The translations under genes and the position numbers were made by a program. Source: Pseudomonadota bacterium (GTDB lineage Bacteria; Pseudomonadota; Gammaproteobacteria; Steroidobacterales; Steroidobacteraceae). Taken from it: a stretch of DNA of 64,000 nucleotides. The stretch covers positions 1-64,000 of the forward strand of contig JAKBCE010000005.1 of NCBI GenBank assembly GCA_021808195.1, given 5' to 3'. Positions 54,667 to 63,700 of this stretch are shown here, piece after piece. Each line of letters starts with the position of its first letter. Positions within the stretch are counted from its first letter, which is position 1. The notes beneath the pieces were generated by a model, which saw nothing but the letters and a program-made list of their open reading frames with translations, was not told where the DNA came from and ran no database searches.

Positions 54667-55749
54667 ATGAGTCGATCTAATTGGATGTCTTTGCTATCGC
54701 AATGGCGAACGGCCATCGGGTTTACGATCGGCGTGCTTGCGGCGGTATCTGCGGGCGCGGCGCCGCAGGGTTTGCCGCCGGCTGTTCTCAATGCAATTCC
54801 GACGGCGAGTCGCGCTGTTCTGGGGGACCACTATCCCGCAGTGCGCGTTAGCTTCCCGAACGGCGTCACCGGTTACCCAGCGCTCACCTACGCAGTGATC
54901 CCGGGGTACAGGCCCCTTCATCTGGATCTCTATCTCCCGCCCGGTCCCCATAAGCCCCACCCGTTGATTGTCTACATTCATGGCGGAGGCTGGGCCTTCG
55001 GCCAGCCGCGCCAGTCGGGAGCATTCGTCAACTGGCCGGACGTCCTCGCGTTGATTGCCTCGCGAGGCTACACCGTTGCGTCGGTCGAATACCGACTTAG
55101 CAGTGAAGCTCCATTCCCGGCCGCGATTCAGGATGTCAAAGCGGCAATTCGCTGGCTGCGCTTCCACGCTCCGCAGTACGAAATCAATCCACGAGAGGTC
55201 GGCGTTTGGGGTGGTTCGGCCGGCGGGCATCTCGCTGCGCTGGCGGCGGTGAGCTGTCGGGTTAATGCTCTCAGCCCGACGGTTTCCGGCGGTCCGAAGA
55301 TTGCCCCGGGCATTGGCCAGGCCAAAATTGCTCCGGCTGGGCCGCAGCGCTCGTGTGTTCAGGCTTTCGCAACCTGGTACGGAGTGTTCAAATTCGCGCA
55401 AGGCCCGCGCATTCCTTCCCTGGTCCGTCTGTTCCTGGGGTGCGCGCACACTGAGTGCACGCCAACCCAGGTGGACGCCGCCAATCCGTGGACATACGTC
55501 AAATCCGGTGAGCCGCCAGGTCTGCTCATCGTAGGCAGCGCCGACACTGTGGTTGGGGCGCAGCAATCGAGGAACTTCTATCATCTCCTGCGCGCGCACG
55601 GCGACCCGGCTCAGCTGCTCGTCATTCCGGGCGTCAATCACAGCTTCATCGGCAAGACACCCGCGGCAACTCGAGCGGCAAGCCTTGAGGCGTTGCAGCG
55701 CACAGTCAAGTTCTTCGAAGCAACGCTGGGCGTCGGTCCCACGCACTGA
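54667..55749 (+). CDS. Exported alpha/beta hydrolase (esterase/lipase, HSL-like)
   Basis: 360 residues. Hydrophobic leader (TAIGFTIGVLAAVSAGAA), oxyanion motif HGGGW (105-109), nucleophile Ser184 in WGGSAGGHLAAL, Asp in VGSADTVVGAQQS and His in VNHSFIGKTP: a complete triad of the BD-FAE/carboxylesterase group. It should hydrolyse a carboxylic ester in the periplasm, for example a hydroxycinnamate or acyl ester, releasing an acid for the MFS carrier. GGAGGGG precedes the ATG; the longer frame to 54499 is not credible. Operator copy 5 lies directly upstream, so it belongs to the regulon. Four cysteines are present. Confidence 0.88.
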   Translation: MSRSNWMSLLSQWRTAIGFTIGVLAAVSAGAAPQGLPPAVLNAIPTASRAVLGDHYPAVRVSFPNGVTGYPALTYAVIPGYRPLHLDLYLPPGPHKPHPLIVYIHGGGWAFGQPRQSGAFVNWPDVLALIASRGYTVASVEYRLSSEAPFPAAIQDVKAAIRWLRFHAPQYEINPREVGVWGGSAGGHLAALAAVSCRVNALSPTVSGGPKIAPGIGQAKIAPAGPQRSCVQAFATWYGVFKFAQGPRIPSLVRLFLGCAHTECTPTQVDAANPWTYVKSGEPPGLLIVGSADTVVGAQQSRNFYHLLRAHGDPAQLLVIPGVNHSFIGKTPAATRAASLEALQRTVKFFEATLGVGPTH

Positions 55750-55850
55750 CGGTGTGTACGCCAACGCACAACGCCGAGCACGACTAGAAAGTGCAGCGAA
55801 AGCTGATGTGACGTGACCCGCATACCCCCAAGGCGGTGAACGTCGATCGG

Positions 55851-55884
55851 GCACCAGGTGTCGCACTTGTGCGGCACCTGGTGC
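55851..55884. terminator. Long 16-bp hairpin downstream of the esterase gene
   Basis: GCACCAGGTGTCGCAC and GTGCGGCACCTGGTGC pair along 16 positions, with one G-U type mismatch and a two-base loop, about 100 bases after the esterase stop. It has no T-run. Terminator, mRNA end protection or a small RNA/repeat element are all possible. Confidence 0.45.
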
Positions 55885-56328
55885 GGTTCCACGGTGCAGC
55901 TACGCTTCCTCAAGGTCCCGGATATCTTCGCAATCAAATGTTACCAAGATAGCTGAGCGCCGCCGGCTTAACCCAGAAGCACTATCCATCGGCACATGAG
56001 GCTGTTCCGCGCGCACCCCAAACATCCATCCAAAGTTGCTGTGCCGCGCTCTCCATAGGGACTGCGGGGATAAATCGGGCGATGTCGCCTCCAAGTTGAA
56101 TTTCATCAATCGCACATCCGCTCTTCACCCATTGCACCGAGCGTCCCTCGCTTTAATTCGGCCGGCGCGAATGCAACCGACTAATTCATCCCGGATAACC
56201 ATGCGCGGCGTGACCTTCGACAAGAAACCTGATCAGCGAGTCACGCGCACTGCGCTAGAACTGACGATCCGGCTCGCGGCACCGACGGCTCCACAGCAAC
56301 AATCATTCGCCCTCGATAGCTTTCATTA

Positions 56329-56358
56329 TTGACATGTACGATCTAGTTCGTGTACTTT
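56329..56358 (+). promoter_or_regulatory. CTAG-palindrome operator copy 6 inside the TonB receptor promoter
   Basis: TTGACA (56329-56334), 18-base spacer, TACTTT (56353-56358). The perfect-arm palindrome ACGATCTAGTTCGT (56338-56351) fills the spacer, the same arrangement as copy 2 read on the other strand. Expected leader about 50 bases. Confidence 0.7.
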
Positions 56359-56414
56359 AAATCGCACTCAGAGAAGTTCATCTAACTGATGTAAATTCCG
56401 CAAGGGGGGTAGAC

Positions 56415-59400
56415 ATGTTTACAGCCCACAGCCGGCGAACCGCTGTCGCAGCGTGGCCGGCGCACTTGGCAACCGTTTCCGCTGCATCACTGCTCGTGTT
56501 CGCCGCTGGTCCGGCTTGGTCGCGACCGATCAGCACGCCGGGAGCCGCACAGAGCGACGGCCCAGCGACCCAAGGTTCGAAAGTGAGTAAGCCGCAACGC
56601 GAATCGATTTCGCTACGAGAAGTCGTGGTGACGGGATCGCTGATTCATCAGCCCAACGCCGTTTCCTCTAGTCCGATCGTCGTGACCAGCGCTGCGCAGA
56701 TCCGCCAGTCGGGGCAGCTTGATCTTGAGAACGCCCTGAATGAATTGCCACAATTTACGCCGGCAGGAAATGCAGCCACAGGCGGACAGGGCACGGGCGG
56801 ACACGCAACCATAAACCTTCATGGTCTGGGCCCAAATCGAAATCTCGTACTGCTCGACGGCCGCAGGCTTCCGCCTGCTGACATCTATGGTGATGTCGAT
56901 ATCAATCTCATTCCGAGCTCGATTGTGCAGAGTGTTGATACCATCACGGGCGGCGCATCGGCGGTGTACGGCTCGGACGCAATGTCCGGTGTGGTGAATT
57001 TTAAAACCATTTCGCACTTGCAGGGGATTCGCGCCGACCTGCAATACGGTAATTCCTACCTGAACGACTATCGCCAAGTTCAGGGATCAGTGGCCTTTGG
57101 AACCCAGTTTGATCATCATCGTGGAAATCTGATCGTCGCGATCGGATATACCTATAACGCCGGACTCTGCGGCTGTAAGCGCTCGTTCTTTAACGATCAG
57201 GTTCCATCGTCCTACATCGGGCAGGGCACATTCGTGCCGTCTGCAAATAATCTCCCGAGCCAGAGCGCCGTCTCAGCTCTGTTCAGCGGATACGGAGTTA
57301 CATCTCCGGTTGGCAATACGGTCCCGCTTGGCTTCAACAACGATGGCACGCTGTTCACCGAGAACGGTGCACAGAACTACAAGGGCCCGATCGGCACCTA
57401 CAATGGATGGGATTACGCGCTGCTTGGTGGAAACGTGCGCATGCCCGTGGGCACCCAGATCATGTTCGAAAATCCGTTGAAACGCCACAATCTGTTCGCA
57501 AAATTCAACTACCGTCTCGCGCCCGGTCTGGTCGCATACGGCCAGGTACTGTATGCCGACTGGCACGTGTTTACTAGCAGCGGCGGATCGCTTACGCAGT
57601 TTGGAACGCCAATAACGATTCCGGTGACCAATCCGTTCATCCCCGGAGATCTGGCAACGCTACTTGCTTCCCGCCCGAATCCTACGGCGCCATTCGTCTG
57701 GAATGCCCGGTACGTCGGGATTGCGCCGAAGTCCTGGGATGAACATTACACGGTGGATCAATACCTGGGCGGGCTGCGTGGCGCGCTGCCGATTGGCGAC
57801 TGGACGTGGGATGCCTACGCGAGCTGGAGCACTACCGATCACGTTCAACAGAATTACAACGCTGTTCTCACGAGCGCAGTGCAAACGTTGCTGAATGCGC
57901 CGGACGGTGGCAATTCCATCTGCGCCGGAGGCTTCAATCCATTCGGCCTGCAGAACAGCCAGAACATTTCCAAGGCATGCCAGCAGTACATGAGCACCAC
58001 GGCGATCAGTACCGAGCGACTGACGCAGGGCCTAGAGCAGGTGGTGTTTCAGGGCTCGCTGTTCCGGCTGCCCGCAGGCCGAGTGCGGATGGCGATTCTG
58101 GGCGATCACCGCACAAACGACTATGTCTATCACCCGGACTCGAACCTGGCGGCGCAGAACATTCAGGCGGTCATCGCCTCGAAGCCGACAATCGGAGCGA
58201 TATCGGTCTCCGAAGGCGCGATGCAGCTGGACGTCCCGGTACTACGCAATCTGCCGCTGATCCGGCGGCTCGATCTCGGTGGTGCCTATCGGTACTCCCA
58301 TTACGACACTTCGGGTGGGATTTCCACCTATGCCGGCAACATCAAGTGGCGGCCCGATCGTAGTCTGCTCATCCGCGGCGGATATCAACGTGCGGTCCGC
58401 GCTCCCGCTATCGGCGAATTGTATGCTGCTGCCTCAGGATCACAGATTGCATTCGGAACGCCGCCGGCTTCAATCGGCGATCCGTGCGACGTCCGCTCAA
58501 GTGCCCGTACAGGTCCTAACGGTTCCCAGGTGGCGGCGCTCTGCGAGGCTCAAGGGGTTCCGGCTTCTGTGATTAATTCCTACGAGTTCGCAACCACGGC
58601 AACCGCAGGAGTGAGCGAAGGCAATCCGAAGCTGACGCCGGAGAGAGCTAATACGTTCAATCTTGGCGTAGTGTGGAATTCAACGTTCGAGGCTCCTATA
58701 TTGAGACACCTGACGGCGTCAGTGGATTATTACAACATCGAAATCAAGAATGTCATTTCGATCATTCCTGGTCTCACGACGCTCAGCAAGTGCTACAACC
58801 TGGACGGATCAAACCCGACCTATTCAGTCTCAGATCCGTTCTGTCAGCTGATATCGCGTGATCCGCAAACCGGTCAAATGACGCTGGTCCAGACGCCCTA
58901 CGAGAATCTCGGCGGTCTGAAGACCGATGGCATAGACATGCAGCTCAACTGGCAATTTGCGCTTGCAGATGTCAGTGGTGCGCACTTGCCCGGTGACGTT
59001 GCTATTACGAGCTACATCGGGTACGACAGAAATCAGGAGGTGCAGACGCTGCGCGGCACGCCATGGGTCGATTACGCCGGAACCAATACTATTGGGGCCA
59101 GCTTCCCGCGGTGGAAGGCCTTGACGAGTGTCGCTTACAGCCTTGGCGGTGTCACGGCGGGGATGCGCTGGCATTACCAGGATGCCATGTCAGATGTGAG
59201 CGCGGTCACGTCGCCAAAATCTCCTGGCAAGGGTGTGGCGCCTTATAACCTGTACGATCTGTTCGTTCTGTATCGGCTCAATCACAACATTCAGCTGCGC
59301 GGTGGTATAAATAATATGTTCGGGCATGGAATCCCGGTCGTATCGAGCTCTCAGTTCGGAACAGATCCGGCGGTTTTCGATATCGTAGGCCGCTCGTACT

Positions 59401-59429
59401 ACATCGGTGTCCAGCTGAGTATGCGCTGA
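56415..59429 (+). CDS. TonB-dependent outer-membrane receptor
   Basis: 1004 residues. A long leader to about residue 36 (FAAGPAWS-RP), a Ser/Thr/Gln linker, then the plug beginning REVVVTGSLIHQP and including LLDGRRLPPADIYGDVDI and GGASAVYGSDAMSGVVNF (70-205). The barrel is unusually long and ends in QLSMR rather than an aromatic residue. This VVVTGS/AVYGSDA subtype takes up larger organic ligands in several relatives. GGGGGG lies in front of the ATG. Promoter and operator copy 6 place it in the 43-60 kb regulon, together with the esterase and the paraoxonase-like protein that follows 18 bases later. Confidence 0.92.
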   Translation: MFTAHSRRTAVAAWPAHLATVSAASLLVFAAGPAWSRPISTPGAAQSDGPATQGSKVSKPQRESISLREVVVTGSLIHQPNAVSSSPIVVTSAAQIRQSGQLDLENALNELPQFTPAGNAATGGQGTGGHATINLHGLGPNRNLVLLDGRRLPPADIYGDVDINLIPSSIVQSVDTITGGASAVYGSDAMSGVVNFKTISHLQGIRADLQYGNSYLNDYRQVQGSVAFGTQFDHHRGNLIVAIGYTYNAGLCGCKRSFFNDQVPSSYIGQGTFVPSANNLPSQSAVSALFSGYGVTSPVGNTVPLGFNNDGTLFTENGAQNYKGPIGTYNGWDYALLGGNVRMPVGTQIMFENPLKRHNLFAKFNYRLAPGLVAYGQVLYADWHVFTSSGGSLTQFGTPITIPVTNPFIPGDLATLLASRPNPTAPFVWNARYVGIAPKSWDEHYTVDQYLGGLRGALPIGDWTWDAYASWSTTDHVQQNYNAVLTSAVQTLLNAPDGGNSICAGGFNPFGLQNSQNISKACQQYMSTTAISTERLTQGLEQVVFQGSLFRLPAGRVRMAILGDHRTNDYVYHPDSNLAAQNIQAVIASKPTIGAISVSEGAMQLDVPVLRNLPLIRRLDLGGAYRYSHYDTSGGISTYAGNIKWRPDRSLLIRGGYQRAVRAPAIGELYAAASGSQIAFGTPPASIGDPCDVRSSARTGPNGSQVAALCEAQGVPASVINSYEFATTATAGVSEGNPKLTPERANTFNLGVVWNSTFEAPILRHLTASVDYYNIEIKNVISIIPGLTTLSKCYNLDGSNPTYSVSDPFCQLISRDPQTGQMTLVQTPYENLGGLKTDGIDMQLNWQFALADVSGAHLPGDVAITSYIGYDRNQEVQTLRGTPWVDYAGTNTIGASFPRWKALTSVAYSLGGVTAGMRWHYQDAMSDVSAVTSPKSPGKGVAPYNLYDLFVLYRLNHNIQLRGGINNMFGHGIPVVSSSQFGTDPAVFDIVGRSYYIGVQLSMR

Positions 59430-59447
59430 GCACGGGGCAGCACAGTG

Positions 59448-60611
59448 ATGATTCGCCTGATAAAGACTCTGGTGGCGATCATCTCCGCTAGTGTCGTCGC
59501 GGCGGTGGTCCTCGGCGGGCCACCTGCCGTGGCGGCGGGCGGGAAGGCGCGCAGTGCTGTGGCAGTGAAAGGGGGCTGCTGGCCGGTGCACGAACTGCAT
59601 TTTGTCTGTGGTGCGGAGCAGCCGGAGGATATGGTTCGGGTCCCGGGGTCCGACTGGGTCATCATCAGCGAGTTTCGACCGAATGGGGGGATAAAGCTTC
59701 TCAATGCGAAAACGCGCCAGTTGAGACGCTGGAATTTTATTGAGTCGAGCGCGGTACAGCGCAAGGGCGCTGAAAATTGTCCGGGACCACCGAATCCGGT
59801 AACGCTCGACACTCAGGGACTGAGTTTGCGAGCCATCGGGAAGGGACGGTTTCGGCTCTATGTCGTGAACCACGGCGGGCGGGAGAGTATCGAGATTTTT
59901 TCGGTGACTCTGCGCGATGGATATCCGCTTGGCAGGTGGCAGGGTTGTGTACTGATGCCCCCCGGAGACGCGGCGAATGCGGTCTCTTCTTTTCCGGACG
60001 GAGCCATCATTGCCACCGTTCTGACGCTGCCAGGGAGGACCAAGGCTGATTTCGTTCGCGGGCAGCCCACGGGCGCAGTCTTGGAATGGAAGCCTGGGAT
60101 GCTCGATTTCCACATCTTGCCGGGCACTGAGCTGCCGGGAAACAATGGCTTGGTGGCGAGTCCCGACGGCAGGCGCTTCTACGTCGTCGCTTTCGGGCTA
60201 CATGCAATATATGAATACCGGCGAGCCGACACTCTATACCCGGTCCGCTCGGCGACGGCGCCGGGATTCATGCCAGATAATATCCACTGGTTCGGTAACC
60301 GGCTCATTGCGGCCGGAATGACGTACGATGAACCGGCCTGCGGTGGGGTGAGGAAAATCGTGCGCGGCAGAGCCGACCCGATGCTCTGTCATCGCGGTTA
60401 CGTTGTGGCGACTGTTAGTCCGAACACCTTGCGCTTCCGTGTATTGGCTTACGGCGAGCCGAACCCGATGTTCAATGGTGCTACCACGGGGCTCGTGATC
60501 GGCACCCGGCTGTGGATCAGTTCCTATCAGGCAGACCGGCTTGCATATCGGCGGCTGCCCGGTACGGGGTCGGGCTCCTGGGTTGCGCGGACGGATGATC
60601 AGCTTAGGTAG
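59448..60611 (+). CDS. Exported SMP-30/paraoxonase-like beta-propeller protein
   Basis: 387 residues. Hydrophobic leader to about residue 29. Internal repeats of four-stranded blades; LYVVNHGGRESIEIF resembles the paraoxonase motif with VVNH, and NGLVASPDGRRFYVV resembles the calcium-binding loop of SMP-30/gluconolactonase propellers. This suggests a calcium-dependent lactonase or arylesterase in the periplasm, opening a lactone or ester. It begins 18 bases after the TonB receptor stop and is probably cotranscribed with it under operator copy 6. GTG at 59445 precedes ATG at 59448; the latter is preferred. Catalytic residues cannot be assigned with certainty. Confidence 0.72.
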   Translation: MIRLIKTLVAIISASVVAAVVLGGPPAVAAGGKARSAVAVKGGCWPVHELHFVCGAEQPEDMVRVPGSDWVIISEFRPNGGIKLLNAKTRQLRRWNFIESSAVQRKGAENCPGPPNPVTLDTQGLSLRAIGKGRFRLYVVNHGGRESIEIFSVTLRDGYPLGRWQGCVLMPPGDAANAVSSFPDGAIIATVLTLPGRTKADFVRGQPTGAVLEWKPGMLDFHILPGTELPGNNGLVASPDGRRFYVVAFGLHAIYEYRRADTLYPVRSATAPGFMPDNIHWFGNRLIAAGMTYDEPACGGVRKIVRGRADPMLCHRGYVVATVSPNTLRFRVLAYGEPNPMFNGATTGLVIGTRLWISSYQADRLAYRRLPGTGSGSWVARTDDQLR

Positions 60612-60774
60612 GGATGTGCGTGCGCAGATGGGGTTGGTGATCTGGGAGTGCGGATGAATCCTGTCTGCGCCTGCCGCGCGACACCGCTATAAAGTGCGGC
60701 CACCATGATCACGGATTGCATCTGCGGAGCCAGCCGCCTCGCGATCGCATTCGCCATGCGTGGGGGGCAATCGA

Positions 60775-63700
60775 TCACTGACGGGGGAACGCCCTGCCCT
60801 TGCTTGGCATGTCCGGTGTGCGTGGCGGTCCACCGAATCCCTCGAGCAGGGCGGTCATCTGCTCGAAGGGCAGAGGGTGGCTGAACAGATAGCCCTGAAT
60901 CTGATCGCAGCGCAGCAGCCGCAGTAGCTTGGCCTGCTCCTCCAATTCCACGCCTTCGGCAATCACTCTGAGGTTCAGCGAATGCGCTAGTGAGATGATC
61001 GTCTGCACCAGCGTCATGGTATCGGGATCGTCGGACATGGCGAGAATGAACGAGCGGTCGATCTTTAATGCGTGCACGGGTAAGCGTGCGAGATAGCTCA
61101 ATGACGAGTAGCCAGTGCCAAAGTCATCGATCGCGATCATTATTCCCCGCTCGCGCAGCTCTTGCAGCTTGCGAGTCGTCGCCGCCACGTTCTCCATCAG
61201 CAAACTTTCCGTCATCTCCAGATCAATTCCTGGCTGCGGCGCCCCTCCCCTGAGAGCGGCCAATACGGTGTCGACGAAATCCGCCTTGCGCAGTTGAACG
61301 GCCGACACGTTGACCGCAACTCGGGGCGCTGCGATGCCGCGCTGCATCCAGCGATGGTGATCGTGAACCGCTCTGGAAAGTGCCCAGGTACCTACGTCTA
61401 GGATCAGTCCGGTCTCCTCGAGCAGCGGAATGAATCGCATGGGACCGACGAGTCCGAGTTCAGGGCTCTGCCAGCGCAGCAAGGCTTCCACACCGACGAT
61501 TCGCTGCGACTGAAGCTCGAGTTTGGGTTGATAATGCAAAACGAATTCCCCGTTCTCCAGCGCGCGGCGCAGCTGGGTCTCCAGCGTGCGCTTCTCGGCG
61601 CTGTGTACCGCCATCTCCGCTGCATGAAAGACCCGCGCCTCGCCGGTTTCCTTCGCCCTGCGCAGAGCGGTCTCGGCGCACGATAACAATGCCTCAGCGT
61701 TTGGCCCATCGGCAGGGAATATCGCAACGCCCGCTCTGGCTGAGATGCGGATTTCGGTGCCGTTGACCGTGAGTGGTGCACTGAATATCTGCCGCCACAG
61801 CTCGGTCAAGCTCTGCTCGAGAGCCGATCGGTCATGACCTGCCTGCAGTGTGACGGCCAGGACATCGCCCGAAATACGCGCAGAGCGGCCGCTGCCGGCC
61901 GCGTTCGAGAGCCGATCTGCGAGCTGCTTCAGCAGTGCGTCGCCGATCTGGCGCCCGAGCGAGTCATTTACAGTGCGGAATCGCTCGATGTCAGCCAATA
62001 CGAGCGCGACCTGTTCGTGCGTAACGTGAGCGGATCGCACCTGCTCATTCAGTCGCTCGATGAGCAGAGTGCGATTGGCGAGGCCAGTGAGTGGGTCGTA
62101 GTAGGCTAGATAGTCAACACGGTTAGCCTTCTCGATGTGATCGAGCGCGAACGCGATGTCGCCGGCGAGTTCCTCGAGCAGCCGCATCTCGGCTTCATCA
62201 AAGAAGCCGATCTCGTGTGAATACAGTGCAAGTACGCCGACAACCGCGCCGCCGATCAACAGTGGTATATAGACGGTAGAGCGGATGCCCCGCTGTGCCG
62301 ACTCGTCCTTGAGCAGGACCCGTTCGTCCCGCTCCATGTCATTGCAGATCACCGCCTTGCCCGCGGCGACCGCAGCCCCTGCCAGTCCGCGCCCGGCTGA
62401 ACCTGAGTTGACGAGCTCAAGCGGGATTTGACTGATGTACTCCTGATCAGCTCCGTGCCAGGCGAGAATGCGTACTCGCATGGCAGTGTGATCGACGAGG
62501 CCAAGCCACGCGAGTGTGAAATTTCCTGCCTCCACTGCGATGTGGCACGCTTCCCGGAAGAGTTCCTCGCGGTCTTGCACGCGCACGATCAACGCGTTGA
62601 TGCCGCTCAGCACCGCGTATACGCGGTTCAGATGACGGATTTTCAGCTCCGCGCGTTTGCGCTCGGTAATGTCTCGGGCAATCTTCGAGGCCCCGACGAT
62701 TTGTCCCCGTGCATCGAGAATTGGCGAAATCGACAGCGATACATCCACCAGACTGCCGTCCTTGCGGAGGCGAACCGTTTCGAAGTGGTGAATTCGCTCG
62801 CCGCGCCGAAGCCGCGCCAGGATTTCGACCTCCTCAGCCAGCCGATCCGGCGGTATGAGCATCACGATCGGGCGGCCGAGCGTCTCCTCGGATGCATAGC
62901 CGAACAGTTTCTCGGCGGCAGCATTCCAGCTCGTGATGGTGCCGTCGAGTGTCTTGCCGACGATCGCGTCGTCGCTTGATTCAACGATGGCGGCTAGGCG
63001 AGCGCGCATTTCCTCGGTCTGCCGTCGCTCAGTGATGTCCTCACCAATGCTCGCCAGTCCGGCAACGTTGCCGGTTGGCGATCGCAGCACGATGTTGTTC
63101 CAATGGATTAGGCGCAGTTCGCCGTTGCGCGTGACAATCTCATTCTCGTAGTGCCATGTGCTCGGTGATTCAGCGAGCGTAGCGCTGAACACGCCGGAGA
63201 TCTGATCGGTCTGCTCGGGTGGAATGAACACCTCGAACCAGTTCTTCCCGAGCACTTCTTCGCGACTCCATCCGCTCAGCTGCAGCATGAATTCATTGCA
63301 GTAAGTGATCCGCGCATTTTGGTCCAGCATCACGGAGGCAAGATGGACGTTGCCGAGGATTTCCTGGAAGCGACGCTCGCTTTCCCGCAGGCTATCGATG
63401 GCTTGCTTGCGCTCGGTGATGTCCTCTGCGACGCCGGCGATTCGAGAGATCTCGTCGCTATTGCTGCGTACTGGGAAGGCCCGATCTCTGATCCAGCGGA
63501 TCTCCCCGCTCGGACGTGCGATGCGGTATTCCTCGTCATAAGCGCCTGCGACCTGCTTGGTCTGCGCCGCCTCGGCGACACGCCGCCTGTCCTCCGGATG
63601 CACAGTGTCGAGCCACAATTGCGGTGTCTGATACAGTTGCTCAGGTTCGCGACCCCAGATCTCCCGGAATCCCGGACTCACATAGAGTATTTCGCGCTTG

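Larger units (their letters stand above)
55750..56414. other. Gap before the third TonB receptor gene
   Basis: 665 bases. It holds a long hairpin (55851-55884) and the receptor promoter with operator copy 6. Short frames at 55900-56332 on both strands show no recognisable protein motifs. Confidence 0.45.
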
